From Aphelocoma coerulescens (lineage: Eukaryota; Chordata; Aves; Passeriformes; Corvidae), in NCBI RefSeq assembly GCF_041296385.1, contig NC_091014.1, positions 6,423,578 to 6,487,577 of the forward strand: DNA of 64,000 bases. Reading direction: 5' to 3'. The first letter of the stretch is position 1; every line of letters starts with the position of its first letter. Position numbers and translations under genes: made by a program. Positions 54,118-64,000 of this stretch are shown one piece after another. Below the pieces are notes generated by a model. That model did no database searches and was not told the origin of the DNA. It worked only from the letters and a program-made list of their open reading frames with translations.

Positions 54118-54678
54118 GCCATTTCACAGAATCACAAGCTGGCTGAGGTCAGAAAGAACCTCTGGGATTCATCTTGTCCAATCCCAGCTAAAAGCAGGGT
54201 CATCTACATCAGGTTTGTCAGAGCTGTGTCCAGGCAGGATTTTAATATCTCCAGGGAAGGAGAGTCCACAACTTGTTTGGGCAAACTATGCCAGTGTTTG
54301 ATGACCTGTAGTATAAAAATGTCTTTCCTTATTTTTAAATGGAATTCCCTCTATTTTAATTTGTGGCCACGGCCTCTTGCCCTGTCACTGGACCAGTGAG
54401 AAGGCTCTACCTTCTTTACTCCCTCCAGTGTTTTCTTCTCCAGTCTGAGCAGTCCCAGCTCTCTCAGTTGCTTTCCATATGAGAGGTGCTCCAGACCCTT
54501 CCTCATCTTCATGGTCCTTCACTGGACAGGCTCCAGCATGTCCACATGTCTTTGCTGGGGAAAAAGAAGGAGATCAGAAGCCCATACATGTCTCAGCAGG
54601 GCTGAGAAGAGGGCAAGGATCAACTCCTCTGTCCTGCTCTGCCTGATGCAGCCCAGGATGCCTTTGGCATTTAACCAG
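54118..54678 (-). mobile_element. CR1 LINE, second minus-strand copy (~560 bp)
   Basis: It begins with its own inverted 3' end ('cacagaatcacaagctggct', 'gaacctctgggattcatc'), then 'gcagggtcatctacatcagg', 'ggaaggagagtccacaactt', 'cttgccctgtcactggacc', 'ctccagtctgagcagtccc', 'gctccagacccttcctcatc' and 'cagcccaggatgcctttgg'. The terminus shows it is a separate insertion from the copy at 53.5 kb and its sequence suggests a different, older CR1 subfamily. Open frames on both strands here belong to the repeat. Confidence 0.92.
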
Positions 54679-54741
54679 TGAAGATAATTTCCAGTACAAA
54701 ACATAGGTTTTTCATAGTGACAGGGAAAGTTTATAAATTGC

Positions 54742-54825
54742 AAATAACTCTCAAAGAGTTATTTCAAAATATATCAAATCAAAATATATCAAAATATATC
54801 AAAATAATCTCAAAGATTATTTTGA
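54742..54825. repeat. Twin-hairpin AT-rich repeat
   Basis: Two perfect short-loop hairpins bracket a tandem repeat. The left one (54742-54764) has a 10-bp stem AAATAACTCT and loop CAA. The right one (54799-54825) has a 12-bp stem TCAAAATAATCT and the same loop CAA. Between them are three copies of AAAATATATC-type units. The hairpins share loop and pattern, so they look like diverged copies of one unit. The block lies 64 bp right of the CR1 copy ending at 54678. Confidence 0.85.
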
Positions 54826-55454
54826 AGGGATAATTTTATAGTAAAGCTCTTCTATTCCAAGTGTTTTTCACTACAGAGTTGCCTCCTAGTTGAACTAGGA
54901 CTTGAATGGCTTCTCAAGAGTCACAGTGCAATTAGAGGTTTCATTAGAGCAGTGATCTGGAAGTCTTATCAGGAAAAGCCAGTCTTCAGTGATCTTTCTC
55001 AAGCATTCAAGTGAAAGAAAAAACAAAAGGAAATCAGGACTGTAAGATGTATGTGCAGGAAGTTTGATTTGCTACTATTGAGTGCCAGGGTTGGAGACAA
55101 TAGGGCATTTGAAATGACATCAGGGAAAGATGTGTCCCTGCCTATGTTAATTTATGTAAACATGATCTTTTTAGAGTCTTTTTGAACTGAAATACAGTTT
55201 TACAGCAGTTTTCTGCTGCAAGAATGGATTCATAAGGGAGGACATCTTAATTTTGTATTTCCATTTTTTTTTTTAGCATCTGTTCTCTGAACCCTCTTTC
55301 TCTACTGCATCCAAAGATGTATTTAGCAGATGGTCAAACTTAGGGGTTAACTTGCACAGAGGACATGTTAATTCATTTTAAAGCCAGTAAATTCAAGCCA
55401 GTAAACTCCAGTCAATTGTTACCTGGCCAAAGAAAAGGGAAACAATAACCATCA

Positions 55455-55562
55455 GCTAGGAAGAAAAGAAAAAGAATTTATTTGAGGGAAGAAGAAAGTG
55501 AATTAAAGATTAAGGAGCATTAGTGCAAGAATAAGAAGGAAAAGAAGGAAGAAAAGGTAAAG
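55455..55562. repeat. Purine-rich (A/G) low-complexity region
   Basis: About 100 bp dominated by AAG, GAA and AGG words with few pyrimidines on the + strand. No coding sense. Confidence 0.65.
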
Positions 55563-56820
55563 GGCAAATGACAAGAAGGCAGCATAAGAAATAATTATTT
55601 GTACTTTCATTTTTTGTAGTTTCATTTTGATGTCCCCCCAATTTCAAGATTTCTTTCTTGATACAATATAGATACATAGTGACAGGACTTATTTAAAACT
55701 ATTTCCAGTTTAAAAAAAATTCTCATATTTTGTGTATATTCTTTTCTGTATTTTACAAGCAGGAAGTGCAGTGACTTCCCATGGGACACCCCTCATAGAT
55801 GCAGAGGCTGGAATGCCATTTCCCCCTGCTGTCCTATTTATTTGAGAATTTCTTTTCCAAAAGCTCTGACCAACAGTCTTTATTGTAACCCATATGGACT
55901 GATGTATAAGATCCCAATCATTCTCCACCCACCAAACATGAACTCAACAGGAGGCACTGAGCTGCTGCTTTGATTTTCCCACTGATGTTGGTTGGGTGAC
56001 AGCTGTCCATCTCAATGGCTCTCCCTAGGGATTTGCACTGGGTGGGTACTTGGACAGGCTGGCAAAGGAGGAGCATTCCAGGCCAGGCCACCTGCAGATC
56101 AGGGTGTTGGTGCAGTGCTGATGTGCAGGCTCAGTGCCCCTGACTGCTCAGCTCTGTCTTCACAGCACTTCCTGAGTTTGTGTTGCAATGTCTCTCATCC
56201 ACTACTCAGCCCAGACTAATAAAGCTCAGCTTCCATCCCAGCACGCAGGGATGGTTTCTTTAGGGACAGATTAGTTTGTAATGACATAAAATTGCCTTGA
56301 TACTATAAACCTGATTTGTGTGTATTTATTTACCCTGCCACCATGTATAGAATCTAATTCTGCATCTGCTTTTTTTTACTCCTTTATCACCATCTAGTGC
56401 AGATATCATATGAGTGTTGCCAAGCTGCAGGTGTGGAAGTTGGCCACATCCTTCAGAAGTAAAACAGAGGGTTCCAGGATGCTGGCCATGCACTTCCCAG
56501 TCATTATACAGGCAGCAGGAGAGTTCAGGAATTTGCAAAAGCTGTCATTGTCCTATATGAAAAATTGTACATTGAAATTCTTCAGATACTTGTACAGCTA
56601 TTAGCCATTTAAAACTGTTTAATATAAGTGGCTTATTTCAGAGAGCAAGAAAAGTAGATTCTGGCAATTTTGCCCTTGATATCTTTTCTATCTGTGTCGC
56701 ACTTTAGTCAAAATTTACATAATAATGGGTAGGGAAGTGTTGTGGCACATGAACTGGTGCATATTAGTTCTTAGTTGCTTTCCCAAAAGGCTTGAAAATG
56801 CAGCAAATTTAATCTAGGTC

Positions 56821-56866
56821 AAAAAAAGGAAAAAAAAAAAAAAAGAAAAAAGAAGAAGAAAAAAAA
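56821..56866. repeat. A-rich low-complexity tract
   Basis: Mostly A with scattered G, in GAA and GAAG patterns. No retrogene body was recognised upstream of it. Confidence 0.85.
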
Positions 56867-57259
56867 CCCATTTTGTAGGCAGAGGACATTTATAGAGAGC
56901 ATTTGTATTCACAAGGGTATGGGAATGACAGAGTGCAACTCCTCCAAAAGAGCTCCCCGGTGCAGCTGAAGGCTGACAGCAAACTAGGACTTGTGGCCAA
57001 TTAACAGAAAGGCCGTCATAACTTGCAAGGCATGGAGAGAAAAAATTGAGCTCCATGGGATCATTTTTCACTGGCCATTTACGGGGCTGTTACCGGCCTG
57101 GAGCATTTGTGCTTTAATGCAAGCAATGCAATGAGGGGCACTCTGGGGCTGGGGCACTGCCACCCTGAATGCTACAACCAGGAGGAAAATTAGAGCACAG
57201 GGTGGAATTTGGCATGTCCCAGTTGTGAATCCTTCTCACATGTGAGCCCTTTCCTACAT

Positions 57260-57480
57260 TCAGCTAATGTATTAATATTAGAAGTGGCATCGCTATAATA
57301 TGTGCTGTCATTAGAGTGGCAATGTGGTTTCCTGGCTGGTGACAGGACTGGTAATACGGTTTCCATCAGGGTGCCAATTATATCAAACTATTAGCAAACC
57401 TGAGCTAATTGGGAGGCGGCATCATTAAAAGTTGATTTCTGCTGTATTCGGCAATTCTATCAGGGATTGCTTCGGGAGTG
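57260..57480. promoter_or_regulatory. Candidate conserved non-coding stretch
   Basis: Unique-looking sequence of mixed composition, with words such as 'gctgtcattagagtgg', 'gagctaattgggagg' and 'atcattaaaagttgattt', that carries several homeodomain-type cores and no repeat features or coding sense. It is offered as an enhancer candidate only. Confidence 0.2.
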
Positions 57481-59787
57481 AATCCTTTCCATCTTACTCT
57501 CCCATGACTCCATAGACAATAGAGCATAAGGATGGTGCAAGTAGGAACCAAAACACATCCCTGCCTTAGCCACCTTCTTCTGATAAGCAGAGTTTCAAAA
57601 AGAGTTGGATTTTTATTTCTGGGTTCCTTGGTCAGAAATGGCTGTGTTTGCTATTCAGACAGTTCACGGTTTTCTCTGGTTTTGTCTGGAGTGACCCAAT
57701 CAAAATCTCTAAGACTTGAAATACCTCTCCTAATACTAGACCAGCATCTCCAGTGCAGGTTAGCTAATTGCACTAACATCTGTAGCACAGAATAAATGCC
57801 AGGCAAGGTTCCCATTGCACTGCACCAAATGTAACAAAAGTGAAAATTCTCATTGCCCAACCACACACCTGAACTCCTTGTAGCAACAGGTCATCTCAGT
57901 GGCTTTAGTGGAAAAGAGCTTTTAATGTCTTCATTGGCTTTTGGAAAATGACATTACAGGTCATGGTGTGTTTGGTTGCAAATCACACTGTTCAGGCAGC
58001 TGTTTGTGATTTACAGAGCACGTATTCCAGAGTTTGGGTGGATGGCTGGAATGCAAGAGACCTTGTTAAAGCCTGCCCTGTATTAGTGTAGTGTTTAAAT
58101 TTTGGTAGTGGATGAGTGAATGTGGAAATCAGGAGAGAAACATTTGGAATGGGGAAAGAAAACAAGAAAAAGAAATCCTCCTTAACTTAAACTAGCTTGA
58201 ACTGTGCTGGATTGACAAGAAGCTACTGTCCCCATTGAGATTCCAGGCTTGTATGGAGCCAGCACCTGTTCTGCTTGCAAATGCATACACAAAAGTGAGC
58301 TTCATTCACAGAAAGAAAGAAACATAGCAGGACTTCACTCATTTAGCCTTCCAGGGCCTTCAGTCCCTTGATCTGTCAGCCCCTTAGAATTCAAACGCGG
58401 CCGTTAAAGGAATTTTCAATTCACAACATGATGACTTTGTTGATGTCCTGAATGTGAATGTGTTTTGAATTGAATTTGTCTGCCAGGATTCCATTACTTG
58501 CTAAAAGAATACAGAGTTCAATCATCAGATAATCATTATAGCTGTTTTGAAGTGTTTATTTTATTAGTCTAAAAGGTAAAGCAAATTTCATACTTTTAAG
58601 TTGTAGCAGGCTTTGCAGGCACCCTGATAAGCTCTTGTATTTCTATACCCCATGGTTAGGGTTCAGATACTGGCAGCAGGTGATAATATGCACAACACAG
58701 GAGAGATCCAAACTGACAAATTTTGACAGTTGAAAACTAAAGAAACTAATAAATCCGACCAGCAAATATAGGTTGGTTTTTTTCCTCCTGTATCTTTTCT
58801 CTTTTAATTCCCAAGAGTTAAATTTTCAGGCCTGGGAGATTGCAGAATGTTTTTCTTCAAGCAAATCAAAACCTCAGAGCATCTTGTGGAGCATGTTTTA
58901 ATTCCTGTCCACATCCAAGGGTTATTTTCTCATCTTGATGCACATGTGTAATTCTTGGTAACTTTAACACAGGAATTGTCTATTCAGTTTAGGGAGCTGT
59001 AAAAGACTTTTTCTCACCCGAAGCAAGATGGAGGTTGCCGTATTCATTCAGGCATGAAATCCTGGCTGAGAGATTAAGCCTCTTACACAGATCCCAGTGC
59101 CGTTAAATGCCAGCGAGGACTGTGTAAGCCACATCTTCAAGTGGAGGAGAGCTTCCCTTTGTTAGTTGTTCAAAATTAGGAATGTAAACAGCTCTCACGG
59201 CATAATTAGTCTGTGTTTGAATTGGGAGAAAGTGAAGGAAATAATGGTATGGCAGAGCTCCTGGAGATGTCATTGAGCTGGATCTTGCAGCCTATTAATG
59301 CTGTGGCTGCTCTCCTGGGAAGTAAATTTGGGTCATAGAGCAGAAGTCACAAGGGAGGAGAAGCCCCATTACATGGGGTCACTAACAGCTCTTTGAAAAA
59401 ATCCTCTTGCTTACAGGAGGAATGGCATTTCTTGAAGTTTCATGGTGAAAACTGCAATTTGTCATAATTCCACAATGTCCTCCAGAAACCCAAGTTCACT
59501 GTCAGCAGAAAATCATGGCTACAGTAGTCTGAAAGTCTTCACCACTTGATCTACTTTTTCCCCTTCCTCCCTTCTAAATGAGGGCTTCAGTGAACCCATG
59601 GCTTGATTCCCCTGTAATCCATTGCTGCCATCTTTGACAGTGACTCACGTAAAGCTGTTTCTAGCCATACACGAGGCTGTTTGTCCCTGTCACTGTCTTG
59701 CTAAACAGGTTTCTGTAGAAATTAAATAAATAAAATCTCCACCACTGGTGCTAATTGGTGCCTTTGGCAGCCCGAGCAAGGGCTTGT

Positions 59788-59821
59788 GAATTGAATGTGT
59801 CATGGAGAATTGAATGTGTCA
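59788..59821. repeat. 15-bp direct repeat, two copies
   Basis: GAATTGAATGTGTCA occurs at 59788-59802 and again at 59807-59821, separated by 4 bp (period 19). Both copies are identical, which points to a recent local duplication. Confidence 0.85.
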
Positions 59822-59874
59822 ACTCTCTCCCAATGGCTGGGACCTTGAGGTCTTTCTCTGGCACTAAATTTCCT

Positions 59875-59929
59875 TTGAAAAAAGAAAAAAAGGGGAAGGG
59901 GGGAGGGAAGGAGGAGAGAGAGTGAAAAC
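59875..59929. repeat. Homopurine tract
   Basis: From gaaaaaagaaaa through ggggaaggggggaggg to gagagagag this is almost pure A/G on the sense strand for about 50 bp. It contains several G runs. It explains the Phe/Ser/Pro/Leu-rich minus-strand open frames here. Confidence 0.8.
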
Positions 59930-62900
59930 AAGCTGAAGTAAGAGATCTTTTCCCTTTTTTTAATGAGGTGTTGAAGTTGAGCATTGTAGTGTCCACACTG
60001 CAGCGTTTGCTCGTCAGATGCCTTGAGAAGTGGGGCTGTTTTCTGCTGTTGTTTCTCAGGAATCCCATTTGTTGCCATTAAACGCCGAGCAGCACAGAGT
60101 GGCAGGTTTTATTCAGTCTGTTCAAGCATCTGGCAGGATAGCCATGAAGTTGTTGCCGATGTCCTTAAGGGACTGTAGGGATCTGCATGATTCATTCAGC
60201 ATTTTTTTTAAGGTACAAAGAAGAAATGCCTTACGCTGTAGTAAATACTGTTCCAAGTAGAGCACAACCAGCTCAGCAGAGCGTGGGAGATTTGCTGCTC
60301 TGGAGGTACTGACAGGCAGCACGAGCTCCTCTGCCTGTGGGCAAGAATACACTAACCCATGTGGAGTTAAACTGGGCTGTATTTCGGGCTGCTGAGGAAC
60401 AGCAGAACCATGTCCACTAACCAATTCACCTTTTAAGTTGTCCTGACTAGGAGGGGAGAAGGTTATCACTGCCAGGCTTTGAGCTATTTGCGTGTCAGAA
60501 AAGTCTAGTTGTGGTTCAAGCTGCTGTCGAGTTTGTCGGTGATGAAGCAAAGACTGTGTGTGCATGGGGCCTGAAGGGGAGGGTTGTATTTTTTTTATTT
60601 TCTTTCAGTAGGAAACATACTCTTTCTTTTCCAGCTGGGCCACTTGTTTGTCTTTGAATATCAAATTTTCTTTAGTAAAATGGAGGAAGGAAGATCATTG
60701 CCTCTTTGCCTTTAAGCAGGGGACAGCTACCAGTCCTAAAACACAGACTAGCCCTGTCCTTTTACACAGGCATCTTCCCCTCCAATATTCCTGCAGAAAA
60801 AACTGAATTAGGTACTTTTTTCTATGTACTGACCTAAAACGATTTTACACTGGAGACATCTTCAGTGCAGTTTGTGTAACATGGATGCAGCACCTCTGGA
60901 AAATGCACAGGCTAAGCTACAGCATTTCCTTGGGTAAACATGGACTATGGCCTTTTCTGTTACTCTCTGTTCTCTTATTTTCCTTTTTGAGTCCAGCTCT
61001 GACCGCTGTAGCAAATACTTTCAAATTCAGGTGTCCACAAGTGAGTGTCCATACTCTACTCAAACCACAGCAAACCAGCTCTTGTTGTGGGGTTTGTTTT
61101 ATTTAAGAAGATATAAGCCAAATGGATCCTGAGAAAAATTTTATCCATGTGCATTTTCAGATGTATAAGTCTGTGAGCTTAGAAGTCTCTGTTTTTGTCA
61201 GGGTCCGATGACCTGCCTGAGACATCTGCACGTTTCCCATTAAGCTACTGTTTCTTCCCACCCTCATTCACAGAAACATTTTTCTCTCCTGAGCTATTAC
61301 TTCCCAAAAATGACCAGTTAAAGGGTATTTCACAGCATATTCATCTTTCAAGTGCAGTTCTTTCAAGTAGTGCCAAGAATGATAAACCAATAGATTTCAA
61401 ATTTCCTCTTATCAGAACGAACCCACAGAGCTGAAATCTAAAATGAAACTCTTTGGGCCCATGGAAAAGGACATGGAAATTGCAAAGTTGTGATTACAGC
61501 TTGATATTTTCCCCTCTGAGTCTTCTCTCCTGGTTAAAAAACTTTATATTAAAAAGCTCATAAACCAAACAAAGAAACAATAGGAGATAGACTTGGGGCT
61601 GGCTGTCAGGATAGAAAAATATTGCAGTGTTGTCTCAAAGTTGAACTATTAAATGTCACAAACTTGGATTATTTTTTCATTTTCATCTGGGGTAAAATAA
61701 TTCAAATTTTCAGAATTTTCCAGTGAAACGGGAGATTTAGAAACACTTAAAGGAAACACAAACCCTAACAGGCTGTGCCTGTCTCTAGCACACATCCCTG
61801 CGAACAATGTTCTGCTTACTGAAATAATTACTAAACCATCTCCATCGTAAAGTGTGAAATTTTGAAGAACTTGTTGGCAGTATGAAAAATGTTTCTCTCA
61901 GCTGTGTTAAGTCTGCATTACCTGACTGCCCATGTTTTTCTATGTCTGCAAGTGATTTTCTGCATTAGGGATAAACTTGTGTGTTCCATCTGGGAATACA
62001 TGGTCACTTTTTCTTGTTACAGAGGTAGTGGTTGTCACTGGCCTGGCTGCAGAGCCAGAGGGAGCATTCACAGTGCCATGCACAGCTTGAGCCAAGCAAG
62101 GGGCAGTGAAGGGGTCATTCTGGATTCAGCCCTTCCCTCCAAGGTGTGGTATGGGCCACCTCCACACAGTTACTTCCAGGGTTTGCTGTGTGCTGCTGTG
62201 CACACCTTCTCCTCGTGTCCTTTGCTATTACAGGGATGCTGCAGGGTTGAACACAAGCAAGCATGTCAGGTGGGCTGGGATGTTTCACTTTGGTCAACAT
62301 TAGGCAGCTGATACAAGCATCATCTTTGCTCACCGCCTGAAGCACAGATTATTTTATCTGTGTCACGCTCCAAGGGAGAACCAAGGCTCATGAGCCAGGG
62401 TTTCTTTTATTTACTGATTGGTTTTGACATTTCTCTGGAGTTGTAACAAACCTCTGACTGTGATTAAGAGAGCAGGATTGTTTTCTGATTCATCAGTAAG
62501 ACCTGCATCATCCTGTTTCATGTGAAGTAGGTTTTACTTCAGTAGCCACTTCTGCCCCCCAACCAGCATTGCTCAGAATGTTTTCCCCTCTCCCCATAGC
62601 AGCTGGGTCACCAAACACCCCATTTGCAGACAACATCTCATCTTTGAAGTCAAGGAGCAGATTTCATTGCCATGGGGCATTACAGGCAAACGCTGGTCCT
62701 TGCTTTTTGTCCCATGCCTGTGACGTTATAGTTCTTCCCTGAGGATCTGCCTGTGAGCCCTGACCTGACCCTGGGGCTGGTATTGAGCTGCCTGGCTTGT
62801 GTGTGCTGCAGCAAAAGCTACTTCACACGTTTGCAGTGGAGAAAGTGACAGCAACCCATGTTTGGTCCCACAGACCACCTGGCTGGACCATGCTGTCAAA

Positions 62901-63496
62901 AGGGAAACCACAGGATTAAGACAACTAAAACCACCTGCTTTACTGAAAATTCGACACATGCAGGGAGTTAATGCTGTCAACCATCAGCAGTCTCCACTAT
63001 CCCAGCAGTGGCAAATTCACCTGTAGGTTGTTTTTCATTCTTGAAACTGAGATGAGTGTCCTGCCTCCAGTACTGCCTGGTTTCAAAGAAAGGGGGGAAC
63101 CAACCTTAGCTCTTTTGTATAAGGCCCTTTAAATAGGGTCCTGCTTTAACCTGATTTTCTGCTTGGGATGTAACAATGAATTCCTGCTGCTTGAGCCTGC
63201 CATGTTACTTACATTCAAAGTATAATGAGGAGCCTTCAGAAAAATATAACCTTATTTACAATGTACAAAGCCAATTGGATTTTGGTTAACAATTTCTAAG
63301 TGATTACAGTTCACTAACAATGCAGGTGTGCTATAGATGCAATGCACAGGGGGGGACTTTTTATTTTAAACTATACAAGCTTTCTTTTATTCATGTCATT
63401 GAGGCGCCTCAGGATAATTCACTTTTCTAGCTTTCATAATGTGTTGTTCAACCACTGTTTTTTCTCTCTCCCTATTGTACTCTCACAAATCATACT

Positions 63497-63532
63497 CACT
63501 AATTTCTGAAAGCTTTTCATTTCTCTCTATAG
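63497..63532 (+). promoter_or_regulatory. CELF2: Branch point and 3' splice site of second CELF2 exon
   Basis: CACTAAT at 63497-63503 matches YNYURAY, with its branch adenosine at 63502, 30 nt before the acceptor AG at 63531-63532. The tract TTTTCATTTCTCTCTATAG is pyrimidine-rich, and a further pyrimidine run (TTTTTTCTCTCTCCC) lies upstream near 63460-63473. Confidence 0.65.
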
Positions 63533-63615
63533 GTTGTTGTTTCGTAACATTTTATACAAGAAAAGCTGCTCTTGAGGCACAGAATGCACTGCACAATATT
63601 AAAACTTTACCTGGG
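63533..63615 (+). CDS. CELF2: CELF2 exon: RNP1 motif and second half of RRM1
   Basis: This 83-bp exon completes glycine codon 60 and adds 27 codons (residues 61-87 counted from the Met at 32602). It begins [16 protein letters not shown] and ends NIKTLPG, directly before a consensus GTGAGT donor at 63616. Joined to the previous exon it forms the RNP1 octamer KGCCFVTF (residues 59-66), whose aromatic residues sit on the RNA-binding face of RRM1. The 83-bp length is that of the equivalent exon in CELF-family genes as I recall them. It ends in phase 0. The next exon, which would continue MHHPIQ, is not seen before position 64000. Reading frame, splice sites and residues are all intact. Confidence 0.96.
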
Positions 63616-64000
63616 GTGAGTACATTTACTTTTCGATCCTAATTATTTTATTGCCAGAAAAATAGCCCTTTTGCTCTCAATGCTGCTGGGTGCCCCAAAT
63701 GACCTTGATCTCTGCAAGGAAAGTGGCTAAGCTGATGGTCTGTCCTGTATTGGTGCCAGTCCTGTAGCAATGGCATCATGTTCAAAGGCAGTTGCTGTTC
63801 TCTAGAAAGTCCCTTGGCTGGAAAGCATGCTGATTCCTGCTGACTAGAGACAGTGGCCAAAGAGCAGTTTGGATCCTTTTTTTAAATTTACTTAAGGGGT
63901 AGGGAGGAAGGAGACAAAACATACGGCAGGAAAACACTGCACCACTGGGGCTTCACGTTTGAAAAGGGAGAGAAGACGAAAAGACAAAACACAGCCAGCG
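63616..64000 (+). other. CELF2: Start of next CELF2 intron (partial)
   Basis: A consensus GTGAGT donor opens this intron, which runs off the window. I see no acceptor plus exon matching the next expected CELF2 segment, and no repeat or other gene in these 385 bases. Confidence 0.85.

Larger units (their letters stand above)
32780..63532 (+). other. CELF2: CELF2 intron inside RRM1 (30,753 bp)
   Basis: The intron runs from a GTACAG donor to a CTCTATAG acceptor and splits glycine codon 60 (G|GT), in the middle of the RNP1 octamer KGCCFVTF. It is a phase-1 intron. It contains CR1 fragments, one long old CR1-like LINE, simple repeats and several hairpins given as separate entries. Stretches not otherwise listed (for example 35300-37900, 39100-44200, 44300-53450, 54850-59700 and 60600-63480) are AT-rich unique-looking sequence in which I see no supported gene. 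Scattered open frames of 60-185 codons overlap in opposite frames, lack recognisable domains and are best read as chance. Confidence 0.9.

Noticed and set aside
61889..62311. 140-codon plus-strand frame
   Set aside because: Cys/Ser/His-rich with no motif order, overlapped by frames on both strands; no splice or start context supports it.

Overview
The window looks like bird genomic DNA lying inside the gene CELF2 (CUGBP/ELAV-like family member 2, an RNA-binding splicing and mRNA-stability regulator), read on the + strand. Two lines of evidence support this. First, two short exons (32583-32779 and 63533-63615) join in frame to encode the N-terminus and most of the first RNA-recognition motif (RRM1) of a CELF protein, and the residues match CELF2 better than its paralogue CELF1. 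Second, the interspersed repeats are CR1 LINEs, whose typical 3' ends (the ATTCTATGAT-type tail and the 'ccaacccaaaccattctgtgat' block in diverged form) are the hallmark non-LTR elements of bird genomes. I cannot name the species.

Layout. Positions 1-32582 are the 3' part of a very long 5' intron; no upstream CELF2 first exon could be recognised here. It holds CR1 fragments (664-806, 1035-1600, 10215-10300, 24766-25043), an LTR-like GC-rich insertion on the minus strand (17158-18016), simple repeats, and AT-rich stretches of unique-looking sequence. The first coding exon in the window is at 32583-32779, preceded by a good branch point and a pyrimidine tract. A complete intron of 30,753 bp follows (32780-63532). 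It carries CR1 fragments at 34100-34243 and 35212-35300, a long decayed CR1-like LINE at 37940-39075, two CR1 copies in the same orientation at 53527-53868 and 54118-54678, an ATT/ATC microsatellite at 44233-44295, and a twin-hairpin AT-rich repeat at 54742-54825. The second exon (63533-63615) completes the RNP1 motif. The last 385 bp begin the next intron.

Apart from the two CELF2 exons I found no protein-coding gene, tRNA, rRNA or CRISPR array that I can support. The many open frames of 60-185 codons are what chance gives in 64 kb of intron; none shows a recognisable family. No new biological system is evident. The observations most worth checking are the twin hairpin at 54.7 kb, the LTR-like island at 17-18 kb, the possible intron-retention/early polyadenylation product after the first exon, and several unique-looking stretches that could be conserved enhancers, as would be expected for a developmental gene with giant introns.
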